The notes beneath the pieces were generated by a model. That model was not told the origin of the DNA. It ran no database searches and saw only the letters and a program-made list of their open reading frames with translations. Shown in pieces: positions 1 to 9,540 of a stretch of DNA of 64,000 nt. The DNA is from Rhodocaloribacter litoris (lineage in GTDB: Bacteria; Bacteroidota; Rhodothermia; Rhodothermales; ISCAR-4553). The position numbers and the translations under genes were made by a program. The stretch spans positions 2,382,545-2,446,544 of the forward strand of contig NZ_CP076718.1 in the NCBI RefSeq assembly GCF_011682235.2, given 5' to 3'. Each line of letters opens with the position of its first letter. Position 1 is the stretch's first letter.

Positions 1-337
1 CGAAGTTCTCCAGGTCGGTCCCGATCTCCGGGTTGGGCGGCAGCCCGGCCTGCAGCGTGTGGGCCTCACGGGCGCGCACCTCCCATCCGAAGGCGCGGAG
101 GTCGGGGTTGTGCAGAAGGGCCAGCGCGAGCACTTCACGCAACGTGAGGACGCCTTCCGGGGAAGGATCGCGCGCGACTAGGGAGTCGGCGCTTGCCGGG
201 GATTGGGGGGGATGGTATGCGGAAACAGCATCGCCGAGCGGTCGGGGCGGCGGCCAGGCTGCGTCGTACGTCGTCGCGCAGCCGGAAAGCACCGCCAGCA
301 ACCCCAGCGCGGCCGGCGCCAGGTAGAGCAGTCTCAT
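1..337 (-). CDS. TolC-family outer-membrane efflux lipoprotein (5' part, runs off the left edge)
   Basis: The minus strand from the ATG at 337 is open to the window edge (112 codons). The product starts with a lipoprotein signal (MRLLYLAPAALGLLAVLSGC, Cys20 as lipidation site), then a Pro/Ser-rich linker, then the typical start of an outer-membrane efflux repeat (VLTLREVLALALLHNPDLRA, followed by a Glu/Ala helix and a LPPNPEIG turn). TolC/CusC proteins form the outer-membrane channel of RND-type pumps. The rest of the gene, and probably the adaptor and pump genes, lie outside the window. A small Cys-containing protein gene lies just upstream on the same strand, as is common at heavy-metal efflux loci. 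Family call fairly firm; substrate is inference. Confidence 0.75.
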   Translation of the reverse strand, partial: MRLLYLAPAALGLLAVLSGCATTYDAAWPPPRPLGDAVSAYHPPQSPASADSLVARDPSPEGVLTLREVLALALLHNPDLRAFGWEVRAREAHTLQAGLPPNPEIGTDLENF

Positions 338-491
338 AACGTCACTCCGGGTCGTGATGGAAAAGCCGGGACGGCAAGCCCCACCGGCAGGCGGGTGCGG
401 CCGTGGCGCACGGATACACCACGGCCCGGGCCGTCCCATCAGGAAGAAGCGGACGCGAAAGACACACGCGCCCGAAACGATCCGGAGTGGA

Positions 492-956
492 TCAGATCAA
501 CAGCACGACGGTGCTGAGAGAGAAGAGCGAAGAGGGGTCGTGAGAAGCGGGATGCGCCGGCCACATCGCCACCGACGGACGGGGCTGGGCGGGCAGCAGG
601 GCGGTCACCGGCAGCGCCATCGCAGGAACGGCCGCTGCCTTGACCGGGAAGAACGCCTGCGCGTCGAAGAAACTCACGAAGAGTGGCACATCTACGCAGT
701 CCTCGCAGATTTCCTCGGGCGTCGTGCCCGCCTGCAAGGCCGCGTGCTCCTTGTGGATCTCCGTCACTATCGACCAGAAGTCGGAGCCGCAATCGTTGAG
801 GTGCGCGGTTTCGATTTCCACCCGTCCGTCCCCCTCGAAGCAGAGCACGATGCCCGCCAGCGCGTGCCGGCCCACCGGGAAGAGCAGAAACAGGCCGGTG
901 AGCAGCCACACGACGGGGGCGCTTCGCTTCCTGATCTGTCGAAGGTTGAACGACAT
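492..956 (-). CDS. Small membrane/periplasmic protein of unknown function upstream of an efflux locus
   Basis: 154 residues. After a basic N-terminus (MSFNLRQIRKRS) there is one strong hydrophobic segment (about residues 13-33) that could be a signal or anchor. The exported part contains cysteines: one in VLCFEGDG, one in NDCGSD, and a CEDCVDVPL motif around residue 90. The C-terminus is again hydrophobic. Proteins of this shape, with a CxxC(V/L)D(V/I)PL-like motif, occur beside heavy-metal efflux genes, but I do not know a demonstrated function. It precedes the TolC-like gene by about 150 bases on the same strand, so a metal-related role is inferred from context. The Met at 956 was chosen because the frame upstream lacks a sensible N-terminus. 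Confidence 0.6.
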   Translation of the reverse strand: MSFNLRQIRKRSAPVVWLLTGLFLLFPVGRHALAGIVLCFEGDGRVEIETAHLNDCGSDFWSIVTEIHKEHAALQAGTTPEEICEDCVDVPLFVSFFDAQAFFPVKAAAVPAMALPVTALLPAQPRPSVAMWPAHPASHDPSSLFSLSTVVLLI

Positions 957-1131
957 GGGCGCAAAGGGGAGGAGCGTATCGGAGTGATCGACACGCGCGA
1001 CGTTTTCTAACCCCCGTCTATTGCTCTCCCCTCGTACTTGTTTCTCGGAGCCCCTTCTCTTTGCGAGATCTTTACGATAATGACTCCCAGGGGTCAGGAG
1101 TGGCCAGCGCAGTATGCTGGAAGCGAGGGGA

Positions 1132-2388
1132 TCAAAGCGATACCGCCACGCGGTCCAGGATGGCCTCGGCGACGGCACGTTTGGGCATCCGCGGCAGGTC
1201 TTCGACGGTGCCGTCGCGGGCGAGGAGGGTGACGCGGTTCGTGCCGGGGCCAAAGCCCGCGCCGGGCTCCTTCGGGTCGTTCAGCACGATCCAGTCGAGG
1301 TTCTTCGCTTCGAGCTTGCGCCGGGCGTTGGCCGGGCCGTCGTCGGTCTCCAGGGCGAAGCCGACAAGCACCTGCCCGGGGCGTTTCTCGCGGCCGAGGG
1401 CGGCCAGGATGTCCGGCGTGGGACGCAGGCGCAGCACCATCTCCGCGCCCGTCTTCTTGATCTTCGAGGCCGAGATGGCCTCCGGCGCGAAGTCGGAGAC
1501 GGCGGCGGCCCCGATGACGAGGTCGGCGTCCCGGTGGGCCTGCACGGCGGCGTGCATCTCCTCGGCCGTCACCACGTCGACGCGGGTGACGCCGGGCGGG
1601 GTGGGGAGCGCGGTGGGGCCGGCCACGAGCGTGACGCGGGCACCGCGCCGGGCGGCAGCCTCCGCCAGCGCGAAGCCCATCGTGCCGGTGGAGTGGTTGG
1701 TCAGGTACCGCACGGGGTCGAGGGCCTCGCGCGTGGGGCCGGCGGTGACGAGCACGTGGCGGCCCGCCAGCGATCCGGCCGCCTCCGTGGCGCCGGCGAG
1801 CATCGCCACCACCCGGTCGAAGATGGCCTCCGGCTCGGGCAGGCGCCCCTCGCCTACGAGGCCGCTGGCGAGCTCGCCGTGGGCCGCCTCCATCACCTCA
1901 TAGCCGTAGGAGCGCAGCCGCTCCAGGTTGGCCCGCGTGGCCGGGTGGCGGTACATGTCGTGGTCCATCGCCGGGCAGATGAGCAGCGGGCAGCGGGCCG
2001 CCAGCGCCGTGGCCGTGAGCATCGTGTCGCAGAAGCCGTGGGCCAGCTTCGCCACCGTCTGCGCCGTGGCCGGGGCGACGACGAACAGGTCCGCCCACAG
2101 GCCCAGCCCCACGTGCTTCGTCCACGACCCGTCCGCGTTCTCGGGGAAGATCTCGATGAGCACCTCGCGTTCGGAGAGGGTGCCCAGCGTCAGCGGGGTG
2201 ATGAAGCGCGTGGCGTCGGGCGTCATGAGCACCTGCACCTCGGCGCCGGCCTTCTTGAACAGCCGCACCAGCACCGCCGCCTTGTACGCAGCGATGCCGC
2301 CGGTGACGCCGAGCAGCAGCCGGCGGCCTTCGAGCGGGCGAGGGTCGGGGACGTCGGGCATGGGCGCGCAGGGGAATAGGGAAGGCAT
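1132..2388 (-). CDS. coaBC: Bifunctional phosphopantothenoylcysteine decarboxylase / phosphopantothenate-cysteine ligase
   Basis: 418 residues, normal for CoaBC. It converts 4'-phosphopantothenate plus cysteine to 4'-phosphopantetheine in coenzyme A synthesis. The N-terminal flavoprotein half (about residues 18-190) has the GVTGGIAAYKA start, the KHVGL histidine region, the VVAPATAQTVAKLAHG segment and PAMDHDMY, where many homologues have PAMN. The C-terminal CoaB half (about 200-410) has VTAGPTREALDPVRYLTN followed by HSTGTMG and the VGFALETD motif. The start overlaps the gmk stop by one base (TGATG on the minus strand), implying translational coupling. A second Met at residue 10 is possible. 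Belongs to the yicC-gmk-coaBC run. Confidence 0.95.
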   Translation of the reverse strand: MPSLFPCAPMPDVPDPRPLEGRRLLLGVTGGIAAYKAAVLVRLFKKAGAEVQVLMTPDATRFITPLTLGTLSEREVLIEIFPENADGSWTKHVGLGLWADLFVVAPATAQTVAKLAHGFCDTMLTATALAARCPLLICPAMDHDMYRHPATRANLERLRSYGYEVMEAAHGELASGLVGEGRLPEPEAIFDRVVAMLAGATEAAGSLAGRHVLVTAGPTREALDPVRYLTNHSTGTMGFALAEAAARRGARVTLVAGPTALPTPPGVTRVDVVTAEEMHAAVQAHRDADLVIGAAAVSDFAPEAISASKIKKTGAEMVLRLRPTPDILAALGREKRPGQVLVGFALETDDGPANARRKLEAKNLDWIVLNDPKEPGAGFGPGTNRVTLLARDGTVEDLPRMPKRAVAEAILDRVAVSL

Positions 2389-2957
2389 CAGCGCTCCAGA
2401 AACGAGCGGACGAGCCGCAACGTTTCTTCGGTGGCCCGGTCGAGCTCGTCGTTGACCACCACGGCGTCGAAGCGGTCGGCATATTCGAGTTCTTGGGCGG
2501 CGCGCTCCAGGCGGGTGCGAAGCGACGCCTCCGTCTCGGTGCCGCGCCGCCGGAGCCGCTCGGCCAGCACCGCCAGCGAGGGCGGGCGGATGAAGATCAC
2601 GAGGGCGTCGTCGCCGAAGAGCCGCTTTACGTTCATGGCCCCCTTTACCTCGACGTCGAGCAGCACCGGGCCGGTGCGGGCGGCCTCGCGCACCTCCCGC
2701 ACGAGCGTCCCGTAGAAGCGCCCGGGATAAACCTCCTCGTACTCGATGAACGCGCCCTCGTCGATCAACCGGCGAAATTCCTCTTCCGAGACGAAGTGAT
2801 AGTGTACCCCGTCGACCTCCCCGGGCCGCGGCGGTCGTGTGGTGGCCGAGACGGAGAAGTGCATTCCGGGAAAGGCATCGAGCACCCGCCGGGCGATGGT
2901 GGTCTTGCCCGACCCGCTGGGTGCCGTCAGGACGACGATCTTGTTTGTCGTGCGCAC
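2388..2957 (-). CDS. gmk: Guanylate kinase
   Basis: 189 residues, standard length. Phosphorylates GMP to GDP with ATP. The P-loop APSGSGKTT lies near residues 11-19; the GMP-binding segment SVSATTRPPRPGEVDGVHYH and the Glu-rich YEEVYPGRFYGT follow; a C-terminal VVVNDELDRA segment closes the family pattern. The start codon is GTG, one base after the yicC stop, so yicC, gmk and coaBC appear to be one minus-strand transcript. The neighbourhood yicC-gmk-coaBC is a widely conserved bacterial order (gmk often followed by rpoZ; no rpoZ is seen here). Confidence 0.96.
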   Translation of the reverse strand: MRTTNKIVVLTAPSGSGKTTIARRVLDAFPGMHFSVSATTRPPRPGEVDGVHYHFVSEEEFRRLIDEGAFIEYEEVYPGRFYGTLVREVREAARTGPVLLDVEVKGAMNVKRLFGDDALVIFIRPPSLAVLAERLRRRGTETEASLRTRLERAAQELEYADRFDAVVVNDELDRATEETLRLVRSFLER

Positions 2958-2958
2958 G

Positions 2959-3849
2959 TCACTCCGTGTTCTCGATCTGCTCCCGGATCTTCTCCAGCTC
3001 TTCCTTCATCCGGACGACCAGGTGGGCGATGGTGGCATCGTTGGCTTTCGACCCGATGGTGTTCACCTCCCGGTTCATTTCCTGCGCCAGGAAGTTCAGC
3101 TTCCGCCCGACGGGCTCGTCGCCGGCCAGGGACTCGCGGAAGAGGGCCAGGTGGGACCGCAGGCGGACGCACTCCTCGGTGACGTCGAGCTTGTCGGCCA
3201 GCAGGGCGATCTCGAATTCGAGGCGTTCGGCGTCGAGGCGGTCGTCGCCGAGCAGCTCTTCGAGGCGGTCGTGGAGGCGCCGGCGGGCCTGCTCGACGCG
3301 CGCGGGCGCCTGTGCCTCGACCGCCTCCAGCAGCGTCTCGATCGCGTCGATGCGGCCGGCCAGCTCGGCCTGCAGGGCCTGGCCTTCCTGCCGGCGCATG
3401 GCCCGGAGCGCCTCGACGGCCGTCTCCAGGGCGGCGCGAACCACCGCCCAGGCCTGCTCGCTGCGCCCGGTCACGTCCTCCTCGGCCTCCACCGGGATGA
3501 AGATGTCGGAGAACTGGAGCAGGTGCTCGAGGCGAACCGGCCCGTCGAGGCCGGCGGCGTCGCGCGCGCTTTCCAGCAGGCGGGCATAGGCCCGGGCGGC
3601 TTCGGGATTCACCCGCAGGGGCAGCACGTCGTCCCCGGTCTGGGTCAGTTGAACGTTCACGTTGATGCGGCCCCGGGCGAAGGCCTGTTTGACCAGGCGC
3701 TGGATCTCCCCCTCGTATTCGCTCAGCACGCGCGGCAGGCGCACCGACACCTCACAGAACCGGCTGTTGACGGAGCGCATCTCCACGGTGGCCGCAAAGC
3801 CGTCGGCCTCGGCGCTGCCGCGCCCGAAGCCCGTCATGCTCGCAATCAT
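2959..3849 (-). CDS. yicC: YicC family endoribonuclease-like protein
   Basis: 296 residues, matching the usual 285-295. Begins MIASMTGFGRG, the hallmark YicC N-terminus, and ends in the conserved region with EMNREVNTIGSKANDATIAH and MKEELEKIREQIENTE. YicC proteins are reported RNases in E. coli; a role in RNA turnover is family knowledge, not shown here. The start at 3849 was chosen at MIASMTG; the frame is open further upstream, but that extension is the reverse reading of the tRNA-Ser gene and is not coding. Ends one base before the gmk GTG start. Confidence 0.93.
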   Translation of the reverse strand: MIASMTGFGRGSAEADGFAATVEMRSVNSRFCEVSVRLPRVLSEYEGEIQRLVKQAFARGRINVNVQLTQTGDDVLPLRVNPEAARAYARLLESARDAAGLDGPVRLEHLLQFSDIFIPVEAEEDVTGRSEQAWAVVRAALETAVEALRAMRRQEGQALQAELAGRIDAIETLLEAVEAQAPARVEQARRRLHDRLEELLGDDRLDAERLEFEIALLADKLDVTEECVRLRSHLALFRESLAGDEPVGRKLNFLAQEMNREVNTIGSKANDATIAHLVVRMKEELEKIREQIENTE

Positions 3850-3893
3850 AGCGTCCTCGGTTTCGGAATGGCCGGGAGCCGTCCGGGTATGAG

Positions 3894-3924
3894 AAAAGCC
3901 GGAATGCGGCGACACTCCGGCTTT
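3894..3924 (-). terminator. Predicted intrinsic terminator downstream of tRNA-Ser
   Basis: A 9-bp perfect stem (AAAGCCGGA / TCCGGCTTT) with a 12-base loop, followed on the minus strand by TTTTCTC. It sits seven bases downstream of the tRNA and just upstream of yicC, so it could separate the two transcripts. Confidence 0.6.
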
Positions 3925-3927
3925 CCG

Positions 3928-4019
<92 letters not shown>

Positions 4020-4092
4020 GGGGATGATTCCTTCAATATGCTTCGAAAGGAGAATTTGTTCTGGAAAGAAAAGGTGGAGACGCACCGGTGCC

Positions 4093-4662
4093 TCACACCT
4101 CCATGATCTCGGCCTCCTTGTGTTCCAGGAGCCGGTCCACCTTTTCGATGTACGCGTCGGTCAGTTTCTGCAGTTCTTCTTCGCCCTCGTAGCGCATGTC
4201 CTCCGGGAGGTTCTCCTCCTTCTGTACCGACTTGATCTCGTCCCGGGCGTGCCGGCGGATGTTGCGGATGGCGATGCGGGCGTCTTCCCCGCGCAGGCGG
4301 GCGGTACGGGCCAGGTCGCGCCGGCGCTCCTCCGAGGGAGGCGGGACGGGGATGCGGATGACGTTGCCGTCGTTCGAAGGGTTGAGGCCCAGGTTGGCCG
4401 CCATGATGGCCCGTTCGATCTCGTTCAGGGCGGAGCGGTCCCAGGGCTGCACCACGAGCAGGTCCGGCTGCGGAGCGCTGATGCTGGCCATCTGGTTGAG
4501 CGGCGTGTGCGTGCCGTAGTATTCGACCCGTACCGAGTCGAGCATGGCCGGGGTGGCGCGGCCGGCCCGGATGGTGCTCAGCTCGTGACGCAGGTGCTCC
4601 AGCGTCTTTTCCATGTGCTCACGAGCATCTTCGAGGATCAGTTGAATGCTCTCGTGTAACAT
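4093..4662 (-). CDS. frr: Ribosome recycling factor
   Basis: 189 residues against the usual 185. Releases ribosomes from mRNA after termination together with EF-G. Family landmarks: the helical N-terminus MLHESIQLILEDAREHMEK, the LSTIRAGRATPAMLD core, VEYYGTHTPLNQMASI, and the C-terminal KLTDAYIEKVDRLLEHKEAEIMEV helix. The start at MLHESIQ was preferred over an in-frame Met ten codons upstream because it matches the family. It follows pyrH on the same strand (38 bases), the common pyrH-frr arrangement. Confidence 0.96.
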   Translation of the reverse strand: MLHESIQLILEDAREHMEKTLEHLRHELSTIRAGRATPAMLDSVRVEYYGTHTPLNQMASISAPQPDLLVVQPWDRSALNEIERAIMAANLGLNPSNDGNVIRIPVPPPSEERRRDLARTARLRGEDARIAIRNIRRHARDEIKSVQKEENLPEDMRYEGEEELQKLTDAYIEKVDRLLEHKEAEIMEV

Positions 4663-4699
4663 CGTGGCCTCCGGACTACGGTTGATGTGCACGGGGACG

Positions 4700-5470
4700 T
4701 CAGATCCGGGCGACGTCGGCCGGCTTCGGGTCGTTCCAGTGCACCAGCGTCCCGACCCGCTGGCCCTGAACCACCTTGAGCAGGTTGCCCGGCGTTTTCA
4801 TGTTGAAGACGATGATGGGTTTCCGGGATTCCTGGCACAGCGTGAAGGCCGTCATATCCATCACGCGCAGCCCCCGCCGGATAACCTCGCTGCCGTGGAT
4901 CGTGGTGAACCGCTCGGCCGTGGGGTCTTTCTCCGGATCGGCCGAGAAGACCCCGTCGACACGGGTCCCTTTGAGGATCACCTCGGCGTCGATCTCCAGG
5001 GCCCGGAGGGCGGCCGCCGTGTCCGTGGTGAAATACGGGTTGCCGGTGCCGGCGCCGAAGATCACCACACGGCCCTTTTCGAGGTGCCGGATGGCACGCC
5101 GCCGGATGAACGGCTCGGCGATCTCCTCCATCTTGATGCTCGACTGCAGGCGCGTCCACACGCCGATCTGTTCGAGGGCGTCCTGCAGGGCCATGGCGTT
5201 GATCATCGTGGCCAGCATGCCCATGTAGTCCGCATGCGCCCGCGTCATTCCCTTCGTGGCATTGGTCACGCCGCGAAAGATGTTGCCCCCGCCGATGACC
5301 ACGGCCACCTCGACGCCGTGCTCGACGACCTGCCTGATCTCCCGGGCGTAGAGCGTGAGCACCTCCTCGTCGATGCCGTAGGGCTCCCGGCCCAGGAGGG
5401 CCTCTCCGCTGAGCTTCAACAGCACGCGCCGGTACCGCAACGCGTCGCTTTTCGTCGAACCGTCGGCCAT
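4700..5470 (-). CDS. pyrH: Uridylate kinase (UMP kinase)
   Basis: 256 residues. Phosphorylates UMP to UDP; a hexameric amino-acid-kinase-fold enzyme in the cytoplasm. Visible motifs: KLSGEALLG (ATP/phosphate site), [11 protein letters not shown], the [18 protein letters not shown] helix, [18 protein letters not shown], and the C-terminal [20 protein letters not shown]. An N-terminal extension of about ten residues ([13 protein letters not shown]) precedes the core; a further upstream in-frame Met would lengthen it but has no family support. Followed by frr. Confidence 0.96.
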   Translation of the reverse strand: MADGSTKSDALRYRRVLLKLSGEALLGREPYGIDEEVLTLYAREIRQVVEHGVEVAVVIGGGNIFRGVTNATKGMTRAHADYMGMLATMINAMALQDALEQIGVWTRLQSSIKMEEIAEPFIRRRAIRHLEKGRVVIFGAGTGNPYFTTDTAAALRALEIDAEVILKGTRVDGVFSADPEKDPTAERFTTIHGSEVIRRGLRVMDMTAFTLCQESRKPIIVFNMKTPGNLLKVVQGQRVGTLVHWNDPKPADVARI

Positions 5471-5551
5471 CCTGGCTCCTCTTTTCCGTTCGTACGCGGC
5501 AGGCAAGCTACAGCCTCCGCCACTTCTTTGCAATGCGCGCCCGGGCCGCCC

Positions 5552-5589
5552 AAAAAAAGGGCACGCCTCGCGGTGCGCGAAACGTGCCC
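5552..5589 (-). terminator. Intrinsic terminator between tsf and pyrH
   Basis: On the minus strand a stem GGGCACG/CGTGCCC (31-base hairpin overall) is followed immediately by seven T residues. It lies 23 bases after the tsf stop and would separate the rpsB-tsf transcript from pyrH-frr. A textbook rho-independent terminator. Confidence 0.8.
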
Positions 5590-5611
5590 GGATTTGGTGA
5601 CGGCACGGAAC

Positions 5612-6442
<831 letters not shown>

Positions 6443-6490
6443 GATGCTTCTATCTAAAACGGATTTCGCTGGAAAAACGGAAGGGCCGTC

Positions 6491-7279
6491 TCAATCGGCC
6501 TCCTCGGCTTCCTGTTTGCGCTTGGCCTTCTCTTCCTTGCCGGCCGCCTCCTGAAGTTCTTTCTCCTTGGAGCCCTCGTTCACCGCGTTGGCGATGATGG
6601 CCGTCACCAGGTCGATGGACTTCAGGGCATCGTCGTTGGCCGGGATCGGGTAGTCGACCAGATCCGGATCGCAGTTCGTATCCACCATGGCGATGATGGG
6701 GATGCCGAGCTTGCGGGCCTCGCTGACGGCGATGTGTTCGCGGTTGATGTCGACGACGTAGAGGGCGCCGGGCAGCCGGGCCATGTCCTTGATGCCGGTG
6801 AGCACCTTCTCCAGCTTCTCGCGCTCGCGGCGTTTCATGAGCCGCTCCTTCTTCTTGAGCTGGTCCAGCGTGCCGTCTTCCTCCATCTTGGCCAGCTCCT
6901 CCATGCGGCGGATGCTCTTGCGGATGGTCTGGAAGTTGGTCAGCGTCCCACCGAGCCAGCGCTCGACGACGTAGGGCGACTGGCACGCTTCGGCATGGCG
7001 GCGGATGATCTCGCGGGCCTGTTTCTTGGTGCCGACGAAGAGGATCTTCTTCCCGCGCCGGGCGAAGCGGGCCGCAGCGTCGGCGGCCCTGTCCAGCAGG
7101 GCCTGCGTCTGCGTCAGGTCGATGATGTGGATGCCGTTGCGTTCCATGAAGATGAAGGGCCTCATCTTCGGATTCCAACGGCTCGTAAGGTGGCCGAAAT
7201 GGGTGCCGGCCTTGAGCAGATCTTCGATGGAGGCGCGGTGCGCGCTCTGCCGGGTTTCCTGTACGTCCTGCGTTTCCAT
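6491..7279 (-). CDS. rpsB: 30S ribosomal protein S2
   Basis: 262 residues. Core S2 motifs: [60 protein letters not shown], and [28 protein letters not shown]. The C-terminus is a charged Glu/Lys/Ala tail (after residue about 238) of the kind seen in many bacteria. First gene of the rpsB-tsf unit; a hairpin lies between rpsI and this gene. Confidence 0.97.
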   Translation of the reverse strand: METQDVQETRQSAHRASIEDLLKAGTHFGHLTSRWNPKMRPFIFMERNGIHIIDLTQTQALLDRAADAAARFARRGKKILFVGTKKQAREIIRRHAEACQSPYVVERWLGGTLTNFQTIRKSIRRMEELAKMEEDGTLDQLKKKERLMKRREREKLEKVLTGIKDMARLPGALYVVDINREHIAVSEARKLGIPIIAMVDTNCDPDLVDYPIPANDDALKSIDLVTAIIANAVNEGSKEKELQEAAGKEEKAKRKQEAEEAD

Positions 7280-7394
7280 GACTTTCTCCGGGTTGAAACC
7301 GCTACGACCCTCGCCTGCACCGCAAAACGAACCCGGCCGGGGCCGGGACCGCCACCCTGTGGTGCATCAGGTCGTATGAGGGATGACAAAGCCT

Positions 7395-7416
7395 CGCCGG
7401 GCCATCCGACCCGGCG
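7395..7416 (-). terminator. Possible terminator after rpsI
   Basis: On the minus strand a 7-bp stem CGCCGGG/CCCGGCG with an 8-base loop lies about 17 bases after the rpsI stop and is followed by AGGCTTTGTC. The T-run is weak, so it may attenuate rather than fully terminate. Confidence 0.4.
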
Positions 7417-7432
7417 GGGGGAATACTGCCGC

Positions 7433-7831
7433 TTACCGCTTCGAGAACTGGAAGCGTTTGCGCGCCTTGGGCTGGCCGTACTTCTTGCGCTCGACCATGC
7501 GCGGGTCCCGCGTGAGGAAGCCGGCGTCGCGCAGCGGCTTGCGCAGCTCCTCGTTGTGCTCGACCAGCGCCCGCGCAATGCCGAGCCGGATCGCCTCGGC
7601 CTGCCCGGTCAGCCCGCCGCCCCGCGCGTTGACCACTACGTCGAACTTCCCCTGCGTGCCGGTCACCTCGAAGGGCGAGAGCACCACCGTGCGCCGCCAG
7701 GCGAGCGGAAAGTAGGCCTCCAGCGGCCGCTTGTTGATGATGATCTTTCCGCTCCCTCCCGGGCGCAGGTACACGCGGGCCACGGAAGTCTTTCGGCGCC
7801 CGACCGCCGTGTGTTGAGCCAGTGTTGCCAT
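7433..7831 (-). CDS. rpsI: 30S ribosomal protein S9
   Basis: 132 residues. Starts [20 protein letters not shown] and ends in the invariant-type basic tail [18 protein letters not shown] that reaches the ribosomal P site. [19 protein letters not shown] is the conserved middle. The start at 7831 was chosen at the family N-terminus rather than an upstream in-frame Met. Pairs with rplM upstream (40 bases), the standard L13-S9 operon. Confidence 0.97.
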   Translation of the reverse strand: MATLAQHTAVGRRKTSVARVYLRPGGSGKIIINKRPLEAYFPLAWRRTVVLSPFEVTGTQGKFDVVVNARGGGLTGQAEAIRLGIARALVEHNEELRKPLRDAGFLTRDPRMVERKKYGQPKARKRFQFSKR

Positions 7832-7871
7832 GATGTAGCCTGATGAGATCAAGAAAAACGAGGCACGAAGG

Positions 7872-8315
7872 TTACAGCGTGAGCGGTTCCGGCTGCTGGG
7901 CCTCATGCGGGTGATCGGGGCCGGCGTAGACCTTCAGTTTCTTGAACATCCGGCGCCCGAGCGGGCCCTTCGGCAGCATGCCCCGCACGGCGTTCTCCAC
8001 GATGAACGCCGGCCGGCGCTCACGCATCTGTTTCGGCGTGCGGACCTTCTCGCCGCCGGGATAGCCGGTGTGGTAGAAGTATTCCTTCTCCGTCTCCTTC
8101 TTCCCGGTGAAGCGCACCTTGTCCGCATTGATCACGATGACGAAGTCGCCGGTGTCGACGTGGGGCGTGAAGACCGGCTTGTGCTTGCCGCGCAGGATCG
8201 CCGCCACACGCGAGGCCAGCCGGCCCACCGTCTGGTTCTCCGCGTCGATCACGTACCAGCGACGCTCGATCTCGCCGGCTTTCGCGCTGTAGGTCTTAAA
8301 GCTGTTGGCATCCAT
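7872..8315 (-). CDS. rplM: 50S ribosomal protein L13
   Basis: 147 residues. Landmarks: [44 protein letters not shown], and [20 protein letters not shown] near the C-terminus. First gene of the rplM-rpsI unit; its promoter and any autoregulatory leader should lie in 8316-8500. Confidence 0.97.
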   Translation of the reverse strand: MDANSFKTYSAKAGEIERRWYVIDAENQTVGRLASRVAAILRGKHKPVFTPHVDTGDFVIVINADKVRFTGKKETEKEYFYHTGYPGGEKVRTPKQMRERRPAFIVENAVRGMLPKGPLGRRMFKKLKVYAGPDHPHEAQQPEPLTL

Positions 8316-8777
8316 GAGGATCTCCGGCTCACGGGAGCAGGACCGCCCGGGGCTCCACCCCCGCCGGCCCGGCTCCGCGGGCTCTCTTGACGTCAGACAA
8401 ATAAGATCCGGGTCCGGACGACCGGATGAATGGTCATGGCCCCGGCAACGGGCGCAGCTATGGCGCTAGTCTCGCAAAATACGACCTTTGCGCCACGCTG
8501 TCAAATCCGGAACGCCACCTTCGCGATACCCTTCAGACGCCCCGGAAACGCCGTGCGGGCGCGTGACACGCGCAAACCTCCTTCAGGTTTTGGGGCCGGA
8601 AACGTCTTCCTGCAATTTTAACCGGAACGACGCGCCCGTTCCTTCCCGGACTCCCGTGGATGAAACGGGCACAATCCCTATCTTGTACTCCCCCACCCAC
8701 CCCAAGGCATGCCGTACAGGAAAGCGCCCGGTCCGGCAAGGAACCGGGCGTGCGGTTCCCCCGGCATGCACCGGCCT
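8316..8777. other. Divergent intergenic region between rplM and the sigma-factor gene
   Basis: About 460 bases with no supported gene. It should carry the rplM promoter (minus strand) and the sigma-factor promoter (plus strand). On the plus strand a TATCTTG element at 8679-8685 is a plausible -10 region for the sigma gene; no convincing -35 is visible at 17 bases. I see no recognisable ribosomal-protein leader by eye. Confidence 0.4.
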
Positions 8778-9413
8778 ATGTTTACCCAGGCATTGCATGC
8801 AATCCAGGCCGTCGCCGCCCAGCTCCCGTTCCACCTCGACGACACGGAACGGGTCAACGAGGTTTTCCGAACGTGGCGCACCCGGGAAACACCGGAGACC
8901 CGGCGCCTCGTCGACGTGTGGACCTACTGCTACACCTGGCGCTACTTCCTCATGAAGTTCATGCAGGAGCCGGCCTACGACACCGCCGACTTCGACGTGC
9001 TGGTGGAGAATGCCTACCGGAAGATCGAAAGGCACCGCGGCGAGCTCGACGCCGACAACCTGTATGCCCAGTGGGTGAGCGTCGTATGCAAGAACACCTT
9101 TCTCAACTACGTCCGGCGCCGCCGCCGGAAACTTCCCCTGGACAACCTGGACGACACCCGGAACGTCCCGCCCCCCTCACCCGACAGCCTCGACGCCGGC
9201 ACCGTCTACCTGGCGGTACGGCATGCCATCGACCGCCTGCCGCCGGCCCTGCAGGAGGCGGCCCGGATGCGGTTGCTGGAAAACGCGACCTACGAGGAGA
9301 TGGGAAACCGCCTGGGAAAACCGCTGCCGACGCTCCGCACCTACGTCAACAAGGCCATCAAACGATTGCGAAAAGACCCCGGGCTCCGGCACCTGTTAAC
9401 CGGTCTATCTTGA
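8778..9413 (+). CDS. RNA polymerase sigma factor, sigma-70/ECF type
   Basis: 211 residues from the Met chosen here. The sigma2-like part (about residues 40-115) has the aromatic segment TYCYTWRYFLMKF and later YAQWVSVVCKNTFLNYVRRR; the sigma4-like helix-turn-helix (about 150-205) reads AVRHAIDRLPPALQEAARMR, then YEEMGNRLGKPLPTLRTYVN and KAIKRLRKD. This is the ECF layout. The frame is open upstream with Met codons at 8709 and 8766 and no clear ribosome-binding site distinguishes them, so the exact start is uncertain. The next gene encodes a membrane protein that fits an anti-sigma/regulatory partner. Confidence 0.8.
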   Translation: MFTQALHAIQAVAAQLPFHLDDTERVNEVFRTWRTRETPETRRLVDVWTYCYTWRYFLMKFMQEPAYDTADFDVLVENAYRKIERHRGELDADNLYAQWVSVVCKNTFLNYVRRRRRKLPLDNLDDTRNVPPPSPDSLDAGTVYLAVRHAIDRLPPALQEAARMRLLENATYEEMGNRLGKPLPTLRTYVNKAIKRLRKDPGLRHLLTGLS

Positions 9414-9540
9414 ATTTTCATAGAAGGAGGTTAGATGCACACAGGTCAGGGTGTTTGGATGGCAAGAGATCCTGGCGCCGGTATATGCAACCCCCGCCCG
9501 GCCACCGACTGATCGAATTCTTTTCTGCGAGGAGTTACGC